Below the pieces are notes generated by a model. That model did no database searches and was not told where the DNA came from. It saw only the letters and a program-made list of their open reading frames with translations. Source: Crocinitomicaceae bacterium (lineage in GTDB: Bacteria; Bacteroidota; Bacteroidia; Flavobacteriales_D; Crocinitomicaceae). From it: a stretch of DNA of 64,000 bases. Shown here one piece after another: positions 1 to 10,837 of this stretch. The stretch covers positions 1 through 64,000 of the forward strand of contig JAQVCM010000004.1 of assembly GCA_028689775.1 (NCBI GenBank), read 5' to 3'. The translations under genes were made by a program, and so were the position numbers. How positions within the stretch are numbered: the first letter of the stretch is position 1; each line of letters begins with the position of its first letter.

Positions 1-33
1 AATGGACAAGCAAATAGTTCAATTATAATGATA

Positions 34-242
34 TTTTCAATTGGAATGCAGTTTTTTTCAATTGGAATGGGTTTTAACCCATTCATTGCAAATGAACAGA
101 TATGAATGGCTTTAGCCGAAACTTAGGGTGATTTCAAAAAGTCGAGAAAAATTTATATTTTTATTGAAATTATTTTCAGTTGGAATGAATGTTAAACCAT
201 TCATTAAAGAACTCTTATGAAAATTGGCTTTAGCCGAACCTG
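34..242. repeat. Two copies of a paired-palindrome intergenic repeat (family A)
   Basis: The gene-free first 289 bases carry a short repeat arm and two fuller copies of an element that recurs at 2276-2580 and, inverted, at 5584-6003. A copy reads roughly TTCAATTGGAATGGG, then the palindromic core GGGTTTTAACCC, about 30 variable bases, then GGCTTTAGCC followed by GAAAC. Copies lie near 57-124 and 172-240. The two palindromes would form two adjacent hairpins. No transposase is visible nearby, so mobility is only inferred. Confidence 0.75.
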
Positions 243-289
243 CTTTGAAAAATAAAATTATCAAATTAAAACTATAAACATAACCTTCA

Positions 290-793
290 ATGGAAATTAA
301 AATAGGTCAATCTTTCCCTCCAACAATTTTGTTTGTCAGTAAGTTATTCACGGTTGTTGGCTTGCTTTTTTTATTACTAATACCAATCTTAGGATTCATC
401 ATATTGGCGATCAGTACGTTTATTTGGTCAACTTCTTATGGTTTTGAGACTAATAAATTTTCAGGGCAATTCCGCGAATACGGACGTACTTTCGGTATCA
501 AATGGGGCAAATGGCAAAACTTGGATCAATTTCCAGACATGACCATTCTTACTTTGAAAGAGGGTTTAACAGTTCGCAGCCGATCAAATGTTTCATTAAC
601 TGTAGTTGAAAATTATTACGGAATTTATTTACTGACAAGTTCACATCGAACAAAAATTTTGGTCAATAAATTCAAAGATTTAGAAGAAGCAAAAGATTTT
701 ATCACTCCAATCGCTTTGAGCCTCAAGAAAGAAGTTGTTCAATACAATCCTGCAATCAGCAAAAGAACGAGAATGAGAAGAGGAAATCGTTGA
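290..793 (+). CDS. Hypothetical membrane protein
   Basis: I do not recognise this 167-residue protein. Residues about 15-50 form one or two closely spaced hydrophobic segments, which should anchor it in the inner membrane. The remaining roughly 110 residues are soluble and mixed in charge, ending in a strongly basic tail rich in Arg and Lys. The layout, a membrane hairpin followed by a compact beta-rich domain, resembles small PH-like membrane proteins, but no diagnostic motif is visible. It is followed 65 bases later by another small membrane protein on the same strand, so the two may be co-transcribed. Confidence 0.6.
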   Translation: MEIKIGQSFPPTILFVSKLFTVVGLLFLLLIPILGFIILAISTFIWSTSYGFETNKFSGQFREYGRTFGIKWGKWQNLDQFPDMTILTLKEGLTVRSRSNVSLTVVENYYGIYLLTSSHRTKILVNKFKDLEEAKDFITPIALSLKKEVVQYNPAISKRTRMRRGNR

Positions 794-858
794 GAAGAGC
801 AAAGCAACAGCCCGATTCAGTCTTGAAAGTAATTTCAGACTACAAAACTTAAAGACGC

Positions 859-1251
859 ATGACTTATCTATTTTTAAAAGAAGAACTTGAATCATTTTTA
901 TTATTTGCGACTGCGCCAGTGTATTTAGTCATCGTTGGAAAATTACAAACTGAAAATCTTAAAATTCTTGCAGTGTTAAAAAATAAAAAGACCACTAAAC
1001 AACAAAAAATCACCTTGCTGAAACGCTTAAAAAAATTAAAACGAATCACTCCTTTACTGATGCTGATCGGATTACTAACGCATGTGATCTTGTATTTGAT
1101 ATTTCGTCACGAGTCGATTCGATATGGATATTTTATTTCAATGCTTATTATGTATGTGATTTATGTAGCGATTGCGCTAATCAATTTTATGCTTCGAGGT
1201 GCAGGAATCTTAAAACACGTTGGTAATTTTAATGGTTTGCCAGGAAATTAG
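859..1251 (+). CDS. Hypothetical three-helix membrane protein
   Basis: This 130-residue protein is not assignable to a family I know. It shows three hydrophobic stretches, at about residues 12-27, 65-85 and 92-115. The first two are separated by a strongly basic cytoplasmic-type loop rich in Lys, which suggests the loop lies inside the cell. It sits just downstream of another small membrane protein on the same strand. No catalytic motif is visible. Confidence 0.55.
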   Translation: MTYLFLKEELESFLLFATAPVYLVIVGKLQTENLKILAVLKNKKTTKQQKITLLKRLKKLKRITPLLMLIGLLTHVILYLIFRHESIRYGYFISMLIMYVIYVAIALINFMLRGAGILKHVGNFNGLPGN

Positions 1252-1289
1252 ATTTGACTAATACAGAATTGCAGTCAAAAGTAACTTTG

Positions 1290-1333
1290 TGAGTACAGAA
1301 ATGACTCGCTCAGTCTCCTACTTCCTGTACTCA
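1290..1333. other. Nine-base inverted repeat between genes
   Basis: The 291-base gap between the small membrane protein and the fasciclin gene holds TGAGTACAG and its exact reverse complement CTGTACTCA, separated by 26 bases. No T-run follows directly, so it is not a clear terminator. The rest of the gap is AT-rich and shows nothing else I can support. Confidence 0.4.
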
Positions 1334-1542
1334 AATAAATTTTCAAATCTCTTTCATTCCTTCAGATTAAAAATCAATTATTTTATTCAAAATAAAAATA
1401 CCTAATAATCAGTTATTTAAAATTAATAAAATAAAATATTGATCTTTTTTCCATCCCAATAAATCCAATACAACATCTATCTCGTAAATGACTGTACAAT
1501 CAAATTAAAACATTTAATAACAAACTTTAAAAATTTAAAATT

Positions 1543-2109
1543 ATGAAAAACGCAACAGGAATTATCGCAATGGGATTAGTAGCAATCAGTATGACATTCT
1601 CAGGAATTGCAAATGCTCAATCGAAAGAAAAAACAGTAACCGTTGGCGGAGCGCCGATGTATCCATCCAAAAACATCGTTGAAAATGCAGTGAACTCGAA
1701 AGATCACACCACTTTAGTTGCAGCAGTTAAAGCAGCGGATTTAGTAGATGTACTTTCATCAAAAGGACCTTTCACAGTTTTCGCACCAACAAATGCAGCA
1801 TTCGACAAATTACCAGCAGGAACGGTTGGAACATTGGTTAAACCAGAAAACAAAGACCAATTGACTTCCATTTTAACCTACCACGTGTTAGCAGGAAAAT
1901 TCAATGCTTCAGATGTGATGGCTGCAATCAAAAAAGGAAATGGAAAAGCAACCATGAAAACCGTTCAAGGTGGAACATTGACTTTCTGGATGAAAGGAAA
2001 AGAACTTTATGTAACAGATAACAACAAAAACAACGCAAAAATTACAATTGCTGACGTAAATCAATCAAACGGTGTAATTCACGTAATCGATACGGTATTA
2101 TTACCATAA
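1543..2109 (+). CDS. Secreted fasciclin-domain protein
   Basis: The 188-residue protein begins with a signal peptide ending around ANAQ (residue 26). A single fasciclin (FAS1) domain follows and fills the rest. Typical FAS1 signatures are visible: the FTVFAPTNAAFDKLPAGT stretch, the LTYHVLAGK block and the final NGVIHVIDTVLLP strand. Fasciclin domains mediate adhesion or protein-protein contacts outside the cytoplasm; the partner is unknown here. Length fits single-domain bacterial FAS1 proteins. It appears monocistronic, with its own terminator immediately downstream. Confidence 0.93.
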   Translation: MKNATGIIAMGLVAISMTFSGIANAQSKEKTVTVGGAPMYPSKNIVENAVNSKDHTTLVAAVKAADLVDVLSSKGPFTVFAPTNAAFDKLPAGTVGTLVKPENKDQLTSILTYHVLAGKFNASDVMAAIKKGNGKATMKTVQGGTLTFWMKGKELYVTDNNKNNAKITIADVNQSNGVIHVIDTVLLP

Positions 2110-2135
2110 AAATTTCCTAACTCTGATTTACTGAG

Positions 2136-2171
2136 AAAGGGTTTGACTTGAGAGAGTTGAGCCCTTTTTTT
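2136..2171 (+). terminator. Terminator of the fasciclin gene
   Basis: An AAAGGG arm pairs with GCCCTTT about 20 bases on and runs into a stretch of T residues, 27 bases after the fasciclin stop codon. Confidence 0.65.
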
Positions 2172-2203
2172 ATTTTGTAAGGTTTGGGGAGAGCGTGTTA
2201 GAT

Positions 2204-2260
2204 GGCGTGTTAATTTACCACGGAGAACACGGAGGAAGACGCGGAGGACACAGAGGTTTT
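2204..2260. repeat. CACGGAGG repeat (family C), copy 1
   Basis: A GCGTGTTAATTTACCACGG lead-in is followed by repeated CACGGAGG/GCGGAGGACAC units. The same lead-in and units recur at 54511-54571 and 55601-55662. The sequence has no reading frame and is GC-richer than its surroundings. Confidence 0.65.
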
Positions 2261-2275
2261 GTGGAAGGGAGCGCC

Positions 2276-2580
2276 TTTTTAAGTGGAATGGGTTTCAACC
2301 CATTCATCAGAATGAACAAATAGAAATCGGCTTTAGCAAAAAGTTGCGATGATTTTTAATCCGAAAGGAAAATTCAGATTTCTATCAAGATTCTTTTCAA
2401 TTGGAATGGATTTCAACCCATTTATAAAGAATGAACAAATAGAAATCGGCTTTAGCTAAAAGCTGCGATGATTTTTAATCCGAAAGGAAAATTCAGATTT
2501 CTATCAAGATTCTTTTCAATTGGAATGGGTTTCAACCCATTCATTAAAAAGTACAAATAAAATTGGCTTTAGCCGAAACT
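2276..2580. repeat. Tandem block of family A repeats with a ~119-base unit
   Basis: Three copies of the paired-palindrome element start near 2284, 2402 and 2521. The first two are parts of a tandem duplication with a unit of about 119 bases. The unit includes a non-palindromic stretch (TGCGATGATTTTTAATCCG onward) that is identical at 2345-2400 and 2464-2519. The third copy diverges after GGCTTTAGCCGAAAC. The unit is too long and too uniform to be a CRISPR array. Confidence 0.8.
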
Positions 2581-2693
2581 TACTGATTATCACAAAACAT
2601 CGCAAAGGATTCTGAAAATACGATCGAATCTGGCATTCCTAAAAAAGAAGAAATATGCATCCTCGATTCCTTTCCTTGCATTATCTTTACAAC

Positions 2694-3104
2694 ATGGGAA
2701 GAAAATTGGCAATTGATTTTGGGTTGAAGCGAACGGGAATCGCGATTACGGATGAAATGAATATCATTGCTTCTGGCTTGGCGACGGTTGACAGCAGGGA
2801 ATTGATGACTTTTCTTGAGAAAACAGTGCAGGAGAAAAATGTCGATACCATTGTTTTAGGCGAACCGAAAAGAATGGATCAAAGTGATTCTCACATTAGT
2901 CAAAATGTTCGCTATTTACACGAAGATTTGGTGAAGAAATTCCCTCTTATCCAAGTTGTACTAATCGATGAACGTTTTACTTCCAAGATGGCATTTCAAT
3001 CGATGATTGATAACGGAATGTCAAAAAAGCAACGTCAAAACAAAGGATTGATTGATGAAATCAGCGCGACCATTATTTTACAATCATACATGAGTCAGTT
3101 GTAA
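2694..3104 (+). CDS. ruvX: RuvX/YqgF family Holliday junction resolvase-like protein
   Basis: This protein of 136 residues has the RNase H-like fold of the YqgF family. IDFGLKRTGIAITDE supplies the first acidic residue, VDTIVLGEPKRMD is the central block, and VVLIDERFTSKMA carries the DER motif. YqgF proteins act in pre-16S rRNA 5'-end processing and have been proposed as Holliday junction resolvases. I chose the ATG at 2694 because the family starts just before the GRKLAIDFG strand. An upstream in-frame ATG at 2655 would add 13 residues with no counterpart. The stop codon abuts the pabB start with no spacing, so the two are very likely co-transcribed. Confidence 0.9.
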   Translation: MGRKLAIDFGLKRTGIAITDEMNIIASGLATVDSRELMTFLEKTVQEKNVDTIVLGEPKRMDQSDSHISQNVRYLHEDLVKKFPLIQVVLIDERFTSKMAFQSMIDNGMSKKQRQNKGLIDEISATIILQSYMSQL

Positions 3105-4316
3105 ATGAAAAATCCAGTTGCATATTTGAACTCCAACAATGGAAAAGGAATTCTGTTTTTTGGTGCTGGTGAAATCAGTGTATTTTCAAACGGAAATGCA
3201 TTGGATCGTTTGGATGAATTTCGTTTTAAATATCCGAATCGCTATCTATTTACTACCTTGAGTTACGATTTGAAAAATGAAATTGAAGCATTGGAAAGTA
3301 ACAATCCCGACAGCATCCAATTTCCAGATTTAATTTGTTGGGACGCTGAATTTGTTGTGGAGATTGAAAATGAAAATTTGACTTTCTTACAAGGAAATCC
3401 ATCTAAAGAAGCTGAAAAATTAGCTCGTGATTTCTTGAAATCGATTCAGATAGAAAATCCTTCGTTACCGACAATCAAATTCCATCCTCGAATTTCAAAG
3501 GAAACTTATTTAACGGAAGTAGCAAATGTTCAACACGAAATTCAAATAGGAAATAGTTACGAACTGAATTTCTGTCAAGAGTTTTATTCTGAAAATATTC
3601 CTGCATTTGACGCGAGTCATTTAATTGCTGCTCAATCCAAATTGGTGAAAGCGCCATTTTCTGCTTTTGTCAACATGTTGGACTTTCAAATATATTGCGC
3701 CAGTCCAGAACGTTTTATTGAGCGCAAAGGTTCTCGCTTGATCTCTCAACCGATTAAAGGAACAATCAAGCGTGGAGCCGATTTGTTGGAAGATGAGAAA
3801 TTGAAAAATCAATTGAAATCAGACCCAAAAGAACGTGCGGAAAACATCATGATTACAGATTTAGTTCGCAATGACTTTTCTCGAATTGCAAAGAAAAACA
3901 GTGTAAACGTGGACGAATTGTGTGGCATTCATAGCTTTGAAACCGTTCACCACATGATTTCAACGATATCTTGTGAAATTGATTCAAGCAAAACGATTTC
4001 AGAGATTTTAAAAGCCACTTTCCCCATGGGATCGATGACCGGTGCGCCGAAAATCAGTTCGATGCAATTGATTGAAAAACACGAATCATTTAAACGTGGA
4101 TTATACTCTGGTTCAATCGGATACATCAAACCCAACGATGATTTTGATTTCAATGTCGTGATTCGTACATTTATTGTCAATACCAAAACCAACACCATTT
4201 CTTGCAGTGTTGGTGGCGCGATTACCATGCAAGCAAAAGCTGAACAAGAATACGATGAATGTTTGGTAAAAGTAAAACGCATGCTACAACTTTTTGGCGA
4301 TGATCAACACATTTGA
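3105..4316 (+). CDS. pabB: Aminodeoxychorismate synthase component I (chorismate-binding)
   Basis: The 403-residue protein has the chorismate-binding fold shared by PabB, TrpE and isochorismate synthases. Visible family blocks are QPIKGTIKRG, ENIMITDLVRNDFSR, TGAPKISSMQLIEKHE and a GSIGYI strand near the C terminus. The QPIKGTIKRG block and the compact length favour PabB, which makes 4-amino-4-deoxychorismate for folate, over anthranilate synthase. No glutaminase subunit or tryptophan genes are nearby, which fits PabB. Its ATG directly follows the ruvX stop, and its end overlaps the start of tilS by 17 bases. Confidence 0.85.
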   Translation: MKNPVAYLNSNNGKGILFFGAGEISVFSNGNALDRLDEFRFKYPNRYLFTTLSYDLKNEIEALESNNPDSIQFPDLICWDAEFVVEIENENLTFLQGNPSKEAEKLARDFLKSIQIENPSLPTIKFHPRISKETYLTEVANVQHEIQIGNSYELNFCQEFYSENIPAFDASHLIAAQSKLVKAPFSAFVNMLDFQIYCASPERFIERKGSRLISQPIKGTIKRGADLLEDEKLKNQLKSDPKERAENIMITDLVRNDFSRIAKKNSVNVDELCGIHSFETVHHMISTISCEIDSSKTISEILKATFPMGSMTGAPKISSMQLIEKHESFKRGLYSGSIGYIKPNDDFDFNVVIRTFIVNTKTNTISCSVGGAITMQAKAEQEYDECLVKVKRMLQLFGDDQHI

Positions 4317-5541
4317 TTTTTTAGAACAATGGAAAGCATATCAGTCCAAACCAATTTATTTGGGGTGTAGCGGTGGCGTGGATTCGATGGTACTATTTCA
4401 TCTGCTGAGAGAAAATAATTTTAAATTTACTGTTCTTCACGTCAATTATCAATTACGCGGAGCGGATTCTGAAGGAGATGAAAAATGGGTCAAAGAAACC
4501 TGCGAACGCTTTGATATTCCTTTTAAAGTGCGGAAAGTTGACACACCACAACTTCTTCAAGAAGGCGGAAATCTGCAAGAACTTACCCGGAAAATTAGAT
4601 ATGCTTGGTTTCAAGAACTTTTGGATCAAAATCCAGATTCGCTTGTCGCATTGGCACATCATCAAGACGATCAAATCGAAACTTTTTTCCAGCACATTGC
4701 CCGGAAATCGGGAATCATCGGAATGGCGTGTATGTTGTATGAACACGAGCATTTCATTCGTCCGCTCCTTCTCCATTCTAAGACTGAAATTTTGGCGTAC
4801 GCGAAAGAAAATCAAGTGGAGTGGCGCGAAGATATTTCCAATAGTCAGAGTAAATATACACGCAATAAACTGCGAAACATCTTGATTCCTGAAATGGAAA
4901 AATCAGTTCCAAATTTATCAGAAGCAGTGATCACCTTGGTGAAAGCTTTTCAGCAAACACAGCTTTTTCTCGAGTCTGAAGCTGCGGAAACAATTCAGAA
5001 AATACGTACTTCAAATCAGTGGGAATTTGAAAACTTTGATATTACTTCAGAAGTTATCCAAGTTGAAATTCTTCGTCAATTAGGAATCAGAGCATCGATT
5101 TTATTTGAACTTCAAAAACTACGAAAAACACAAAAAGGTAGAAAAATAAGCATTGATGGTATGGAAATCTGGAAAGAAAACAGTCATTTTGGAATCTATC
5201 CAATTTCAGATTTTGTACTTCCCAAATTGGAAATTACCGAAGTGAACGAACTTCCAAATGCATTTTCAAAAAACACGTTGTATCTAGACGGAAATAAAAT
5301 CAAGGGAAAATTGAAGCTCAGAAAATGGGAAAAAGGCGATCAAATTCAAGCTTTGGGCGTGAATGGTTCAACTTTGATTTCAAAAGTATTGACAGGCGCT
5401 CAAATTTCAAGCAGAGAAAAAGAAAATGCCTTGGTTTTGTGTGATGATGAATCGGTATTGTGGTGCGTTGGACATAAGGTTTCTAGCTTGGCAATTGCGG
5501 ATGAGCAATCCAGTTTAATTTTGGAAGTGCGGGTTGATTGA
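4300..5541 (+). CDS. tilS: tRNA(Ile)-lysidine synthase TilS
   Basis: TilS converts the wobble cytidine of tRNA-Ile(CAU) to lysidine using ATP. The N-terminal PP-loop SGGVDS (about residues 23-28) binds ATP. The segment LVALAHHQDDQIETFF matches the conserved HHxDDQxET block. NSQSKYTRNKLRN is the RNxxR-type region of the family. The C-terminal third, with KLRKWEKGDQIQ, matches the TilS C-terminal domain. I start at ATG 4300; a TTG two codons upstream is possible. The start lies inside pabB, implying translational coupling. Length (413 residues) is normal. Confidence 0.93.
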   Translation: MINTFDFLEQWKAYQSKPIYLGCSGGVDSMVLFHLLRENNFKFTVLHVNYQLRGADSEGDEKWVKETCERFDIPFKVRKVDTPQLLQEGGNLQELTRKIRYAWFQELLDQNPDSLVALAHHQDDQIETFFQHIARKSGIIGMACMLYEHEHFIRPLLLHSKTEILAYAKENQVEWREDISNSQSKYTRNKLRNILIPEMEKSVPNLSEAVITLVKAFQQTQLFLESEAAETIQKIRTSNQWEFENFDITSEVIQVEILRQLGIRASILFELQKLRKTQKGRKISIDGMEIWKENSHFGIYPISDFVLPKLEITEVNELPNAFSKNTLYLDGNKIKGKLKLRKWEKGDQIQALGVNGSTLISKVLTGAQISSREKENALVLCDDESVLWCVGHKVSSLAIADEQSSLILEVRVD

Positions 5542-5583
5542 GATGTTGATTTTTCAGAAGGGTAATTTTGATGTAAGGAGTAG

Positions 5584-6003
5584 TTTGGCTAAAGCCGGAT
5601 TCTAGCTTGTATTTATATTATGAATGGGATAAATCCCAATTCCAATTGAAAAATCATCCAATGGATTATTCTGATTCAAATTGAATAATGCTAATCGAAA
5701 AAACTATTTCAAAACATTCAATCACATTGATTTCTTGATGAATAGCAATCAGTTTGGCTAAAGCTGATTTGAGATTGTATTCCTATTATGAATGAGATAA
5801 ATCCCATTGCAATTGAAAAATCATCCAATCAATCATTCACTATTCAACTAAAAAAATTCGCAAGGATTTTCTACATTTTAATGCTGAATGGCTCTGCCCA
5901 TTCCAACCGAATAATTTAAATTGAAATAAAATCGATCAATTCCCTCCAGCTTAAGCTGGCCGCCAGCTCTAATTTTTAATATGAATCAGCTTAAGCCAAA
6001 ATT
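5584..6003. repeat. Inverted family A repeats between tilS and fkbM
   Basis: This 472-base gap holds two clear family A copies in reverse orientation, at 5584-5650 and 5751-5817. Each reads TTTGGCTAAAGC, then about 35 bases, then GGGATAAATCCC or a close variant and an AATTGAAAAA end. A degenerate remnant lies at 5880-5912. At 5948-6003 two CAGCTTAAGC-type palindromes occur. No gene is supported here. Confidence 0.65.
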
Positions 6004-6013
6004 GGAAGTAAAT

Positions 6014-6898
6014 CTACTTTTTTCTTGGAATAGCAATGATATTATCGTGCTCTGGTAACATCGCCCGGTAAGTGATTTGTATCAATTCAGAAGATTCTCT
6101 GCTTTTTCCACCGGCTAATTTATAGAAATCATAGATGTCTAAATCTTCTAAGAAATCAAACAATTCAAACTCTTTGTGGTGGTTGGCTCGGTTTGGCGAG
6201 TATTCTACGACTAAAATTGGTTGGTGTGCACGAATCGTTTTTTCTGCTCCTTGCAAAACAGGCAATTCAAATCCTTCCACGTCAATTTTAATCAATTTTG
6301 GAATGGTATTTTCATCCAATAAATCATCCAAAACTTTAATCTCTACAGGATACGATTCTGATTCAGCGCTTTTAACAACCAACGATGCTCCGCCGCGGTT
6401 GATGTCCCAATTATCATAAATCAAGGCATTTCCATTTCGCTTTCCAAGGGCAAATCCGTTGGCTTGAATGTTTGTTGCTTTGTTCAAATCGATGTTGAAC
6501 TGCAACCATTTATACGTTTCTGGATGCGCTTCAAAAGCAATGACTTTTCCTGTTTTACCGACTAACTTGGAGGCAAAAATGGACATCAATCCGATGTTTG
6601 CTCCGATGTCGATGAAACAATCTCCTGCTTGTAGAAAATTTTGAAAAACGTGCAAAGTTCCAGGTTCGTAGGTTCCTGTTTCGTACAACGCCAATTCAAC
6701 ACCTGAATCTTTGGAAGGATCTATTTTCATAGAAATTCCATGTTCAATTTTCAGAATGTGAGTTCCAACTTTGGATGGTTTGGGAAGTAAAAGTTGGGGT
6801 AAGAACGCCGATAATCGTCGAAAACCACGCACGTCAATCGTTCGGGAAAACCGAATAATTGGGTGAGCAATTGGAAAACTTCGACGTTCTAACTCCAT
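6014..6898 (-). CDS. FkbM family methyltransferase
   Basis: The 294-residue protein carries a class I SAM-dependent methyltransferase domain of the FkbM type. CFIDIGANIGLMSIFASKL (about residues 92-110) is the SAM-binding glycine motif I. VIAFEAHPETYKWLQFNI provides the acidic residue at the end of strand 2. LIKIDVEGFELPVLQGAE is the diagnostic FkbM block. FkbM enzymes O-methylate sugars, polyketides or similar molecules; the substrate here is unknown. I start at ATG 6898 rather than an adjacent upstream TTG. It lies 13 bases downstream of the ABC-F gene on the same strand, so co-transcription is likely. Confidence 0.88.
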   Translation of the reverse strand: MELERRSFPIAHPIIRFSRTIDVRGFRRLSAFLPQLLLPKPSKVGTHILKIEHGISMKIDPSKDSGVELALYETGTYEPGTLHVFQNFLQAGDCFIDIGANIGLMSIFASKLVGKTGKVIAFEAHPETYKWLQFNIDLNKATNIQANGFALGKRNGNALIYDNWDINRGGASLVVKSAESESYPVEIKVLDDLLDENTIPKLIKIDVEGFELPVLQGAEKTIRAHQPILVVEYSPNRANHHKEFELFDFLEDLDIYDFYKLAGGKSRESSELIQITYRAMLPEHDNIIAIPRKK

Positions 6899-6911
6899 CA
6901 ATTCTATTTAA

Positions 6912-8543
<1,632 letters not shown>

Positions 8544-8795
8544 TTACAAATTTGGTGCAAAGGTACGAAATTTAGGTGAGAGATGAAAATGAGGTTTTTC
8601 ACCACAAATTTTCCGTCGATAAAGAGCCACATCACGGTGATTCTTTCTTAGCCAATGTATGTAGGGGTTTATTAGAGGGGCTTTAGCTCTGACATCTTAA
8701 ATTCTACGCGACTTTATTTTTCGATGTGTTTTGAATCTTTTAATTTTATGTAACGGCGAAATATTTACTTCGCTAGCAATGTAAATATCTCATTT

Positions 8796-9437
8796 TTAAT
8801 AATATTTCAAATCAAGAAGTACTGTTTGGCCGGGAGTCACGTAAACGCTATCTAATCTAATGTAATTTACACCTGCTTTATAAAGCTCACTTTTGAAATA
8901 ATGCCAACCGTGCGGTTGTCCTGCTTTCAACCTAGACCAATCAAAACATCCACTTAACACAATGGTATCATTGTCATTAATATTGTCTATAATGAAAAAA
9001 TCATGACTTTGAGTAACAGTTAGTTTATCAGCATTTCCACTACAATTTACATTTTGAACATGTAAGTCGATTTTGCCTATCTCAGCAACCAATAGCTTGA
9101 TCTTTGTGCTTTTATCCAAGTTTTTTAATTTCCCAATACTTTTCTGAGAAGTATAATATTTTTTTGGTAGCGAGATTTCAAAGAAATAGGCAGAATTTTT
9201 TCGAATCCATTTGGATACATCGATGTTTCCATTCTCGTCACTAAGTCCACTTTTGGCAACTTTCTTTTCAGAATAACCCCAAGTGCCACTAGGGGGATAT
9301 TTCGCAATTTCATACGGCACTTTTGAAACTGCTTGATTTGTTACTGGATTATAAATTTGAACATGGATTTCCTTTCTCTTCGTACAAGAAGTCAAGATGA
9401 AAATAAATAGGATGCAAAATTGAAAAGCTATTTTCAT
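8796..9437 (-). CDS. Hypothetical lipoprotein
   Basis: The 213-residue protein starts with a lipoprotein signal peptide; the lipobox reads LTSC with Cys18 as the lipidation site, and TKRKE follows. The rest is beta-rich and has no motif that I recognise. An early segment (about residues 26-90) resembles a carboxypeptidase-regulatory-like or transthyretin-like fold seen in many Bacteroidota surface lipoproteins, but this is only a reading of the pattern. It stands alone between intergenic gaps on both sides. Confidence 0.65.
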   Translation of the reverse strand: MKIAFQFCILFIFILTSCTKRKEIHVQIYNPVTNQAVSKVPYEIAKYPPSGTWGYSEKKVAKSGLSDENGNIDVSKWIRKNSAYFFEISLPKKYYTSQKSIGKLKNLDKSTKIKLLVAEIGKIDLHVQNVNCSGNADKLTVTQSHDFFIIDNINDNDTIVLSGCFDWSRLKAGQPHGWHYFKSELYKAGVNYIRLDSVYVTPGQTVLLDLKYY

Positions 9438-9652
9438 GGCGTATGGAAGTAATAATTGATAGTTTAAGTAAATGTACTGAAAAAAAATCTTTTATGGAAG
9501 TAGTGACAGTTTTCGAAAACAATGATTCTTTACAATTTAAAATGAAAGTGCCTTTCGTAGTGATTTTTGGAACATAGATTTCAGGACTACTTCCCTTTTT
9601 TATTCCATCTTTTATCTATGATTTGAACAAGATGCTGAATTTCATGAAATAC

Positions 9653-9723
9653 AATCCCGAAGGAATGAAATTTTTTTAAACAAAAGGAGAATCTCCACGC
9701 TTTGAATCCTGAAGGGATGACAT
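9653..9723. repeat. Family B hairpin repeats (ATCCCTTCGGGAT type)
   Basis: The 338-base gap 9438-9775 contains AATCCCGAAGGAATGAAAT at 9653-9671 and GAATCCTGAAGGGATGACAT at 9704-9723. They are the reverse complements of the family B element seen at 18038, 18091 and 29286. Nothing else in the gap is supportable. Confidence 0.6.
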
Positions 9724-9775
9724 AAGAAGCATCCGTTTAAGTTTAAATGCTATTTAAACATCCTTTAAAACACAG

Positions 9776-10663
9776 TTACTCTTTCGCACTTCTCTTCCTT
9801 AGATTCCAAAGATCTAATTGTATTCCCAATTGAAAATGATGGTTGAAATTGGTTTGAAATTTACTTCCTGAATTCAACGCGAGAACGCCAAATTTGTATT
9901 CAGCAAATACCTTGTAAGCAGGAAGTTTTTTGAATCGATAATCCACTCCTGCTTTTATTTCAGCATTTAAAATAAAATTGCTTTTCGTTTCAAACCTTTC
10001 GCTGATGTGACTGTAAACCGTGTCCTTCATCAGATTTGATAAATGTGGACCTGTTCCATGTTCAGCATCGTAATACGTAATTGCCGAAGAATTTCGGTAA
10101 ACCGCTCCACCTCCTACTGACATTCCAACATACGGATTTAAACGTTTGGTTTGATTCAGAATATTCGTTTGATATCCGACATTCAATTGCATCACCGCTT
10201 GCTGATTTTGAAAAGAAGCGGATTTAATTCTTGTGTTGTTCAAGAAATACTGTTCGCCAGTTTGACTTGAAGTTAAAGTATCATACGGAATAATATCAAG
10301 CGTGCCTTTTACGAAGTGCGTTCCAAGATTATAAAACTTCAACCCGAGCAACAATTTGGGATTGGTAAAAAACTTAGTATCCGCTTTCCGAGGTAAATTA
10401 AATCCAACCTGAAACTGAACATTGGATGTCCGTTGTATTGCTTGGTTGTAAAACGGATTAAAACCTGTCAAGCTATCGTACCAAGGACTTGAGAGAATGG
10501 CAGATTTAGTTTTAACCTTCTCTACTTCTCCCGAATAATAGGAATTTGGATGCGTCATCATTCCGAAATCTACAAGCAGATACCGAATTTTCTTTTTCTT
10601 TTCTTCTTGCGCCTGAGTTGCAAGTGAAATGGAAATAACGATTAAAAAAAGGATTTTGTTCAT
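9776..10663 (-). CDS. Hypothetical outer-membrane-type beta-barrel protein
   Basis: The 295-residue protein begins with a signal peptide (cleavage near TQAQ, residue 19). It consists of alternating hydrophobic and polar strands typical of an outer-membrane barrel: LLLGLKFYNLGTHF, AVMQLNVGYQTN, NPYVGMSVGGGAVYRN, FILNAEIKAGVDYRF and HHFQLGIQLDLWNLRK. No named family is recognised. It is probably exported to the outer membrane. I start at ATG 10663, not at a TTG two codons upstream. Confidence 0.6.
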   Translation of the reverse strand: MNKILFLIVISISLATQAQEEKKKKIRYLLVDFGMMTHPNSYYSGEVEKVKTKSAILSSPWYDSLTGFNPFYNQAIQRTSNVQFQVGFNLPRKADTKFFTNPKLLLGLKFYNLGTHFVKGTLDIIPYDTLTSSQTGEQYFLNNTRIKSASFQNQQAVMQLNVGYQTNILNQTKRLNPYVGMSVGGGAVYRNSSAITYYDAEHGTGPHLSNLMKDTVYSHISERFETKSNFILNAEIKAGVDYRFKKLPAYKVFAEYKFGVLALNSGSKFQTNFNHHFQLGIQLDLWNLRKRSAKE

Positions 10664-10837
10664 GTACAATAGTTTCAGCTAGAACTGAATGATGTTGTTT
10701 TTATTGTACGTAGATGAACGTTTGAGAGTATTTGATTATCAAAAGGTTGGGTTGGGTGAATATTCCTTATTTCCGTATGTATTTTACTATCCCAGATATC
10801 TGATACATTCAATTATACACCTTGTTCTTTCGAACTG

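Noticed and set aside
2276-2580. Possible CRISPR array
   Set aside because: The unit is about 119 bases, copies share their inter-palindrome sequence, and there are no varied spacers or cas genes.
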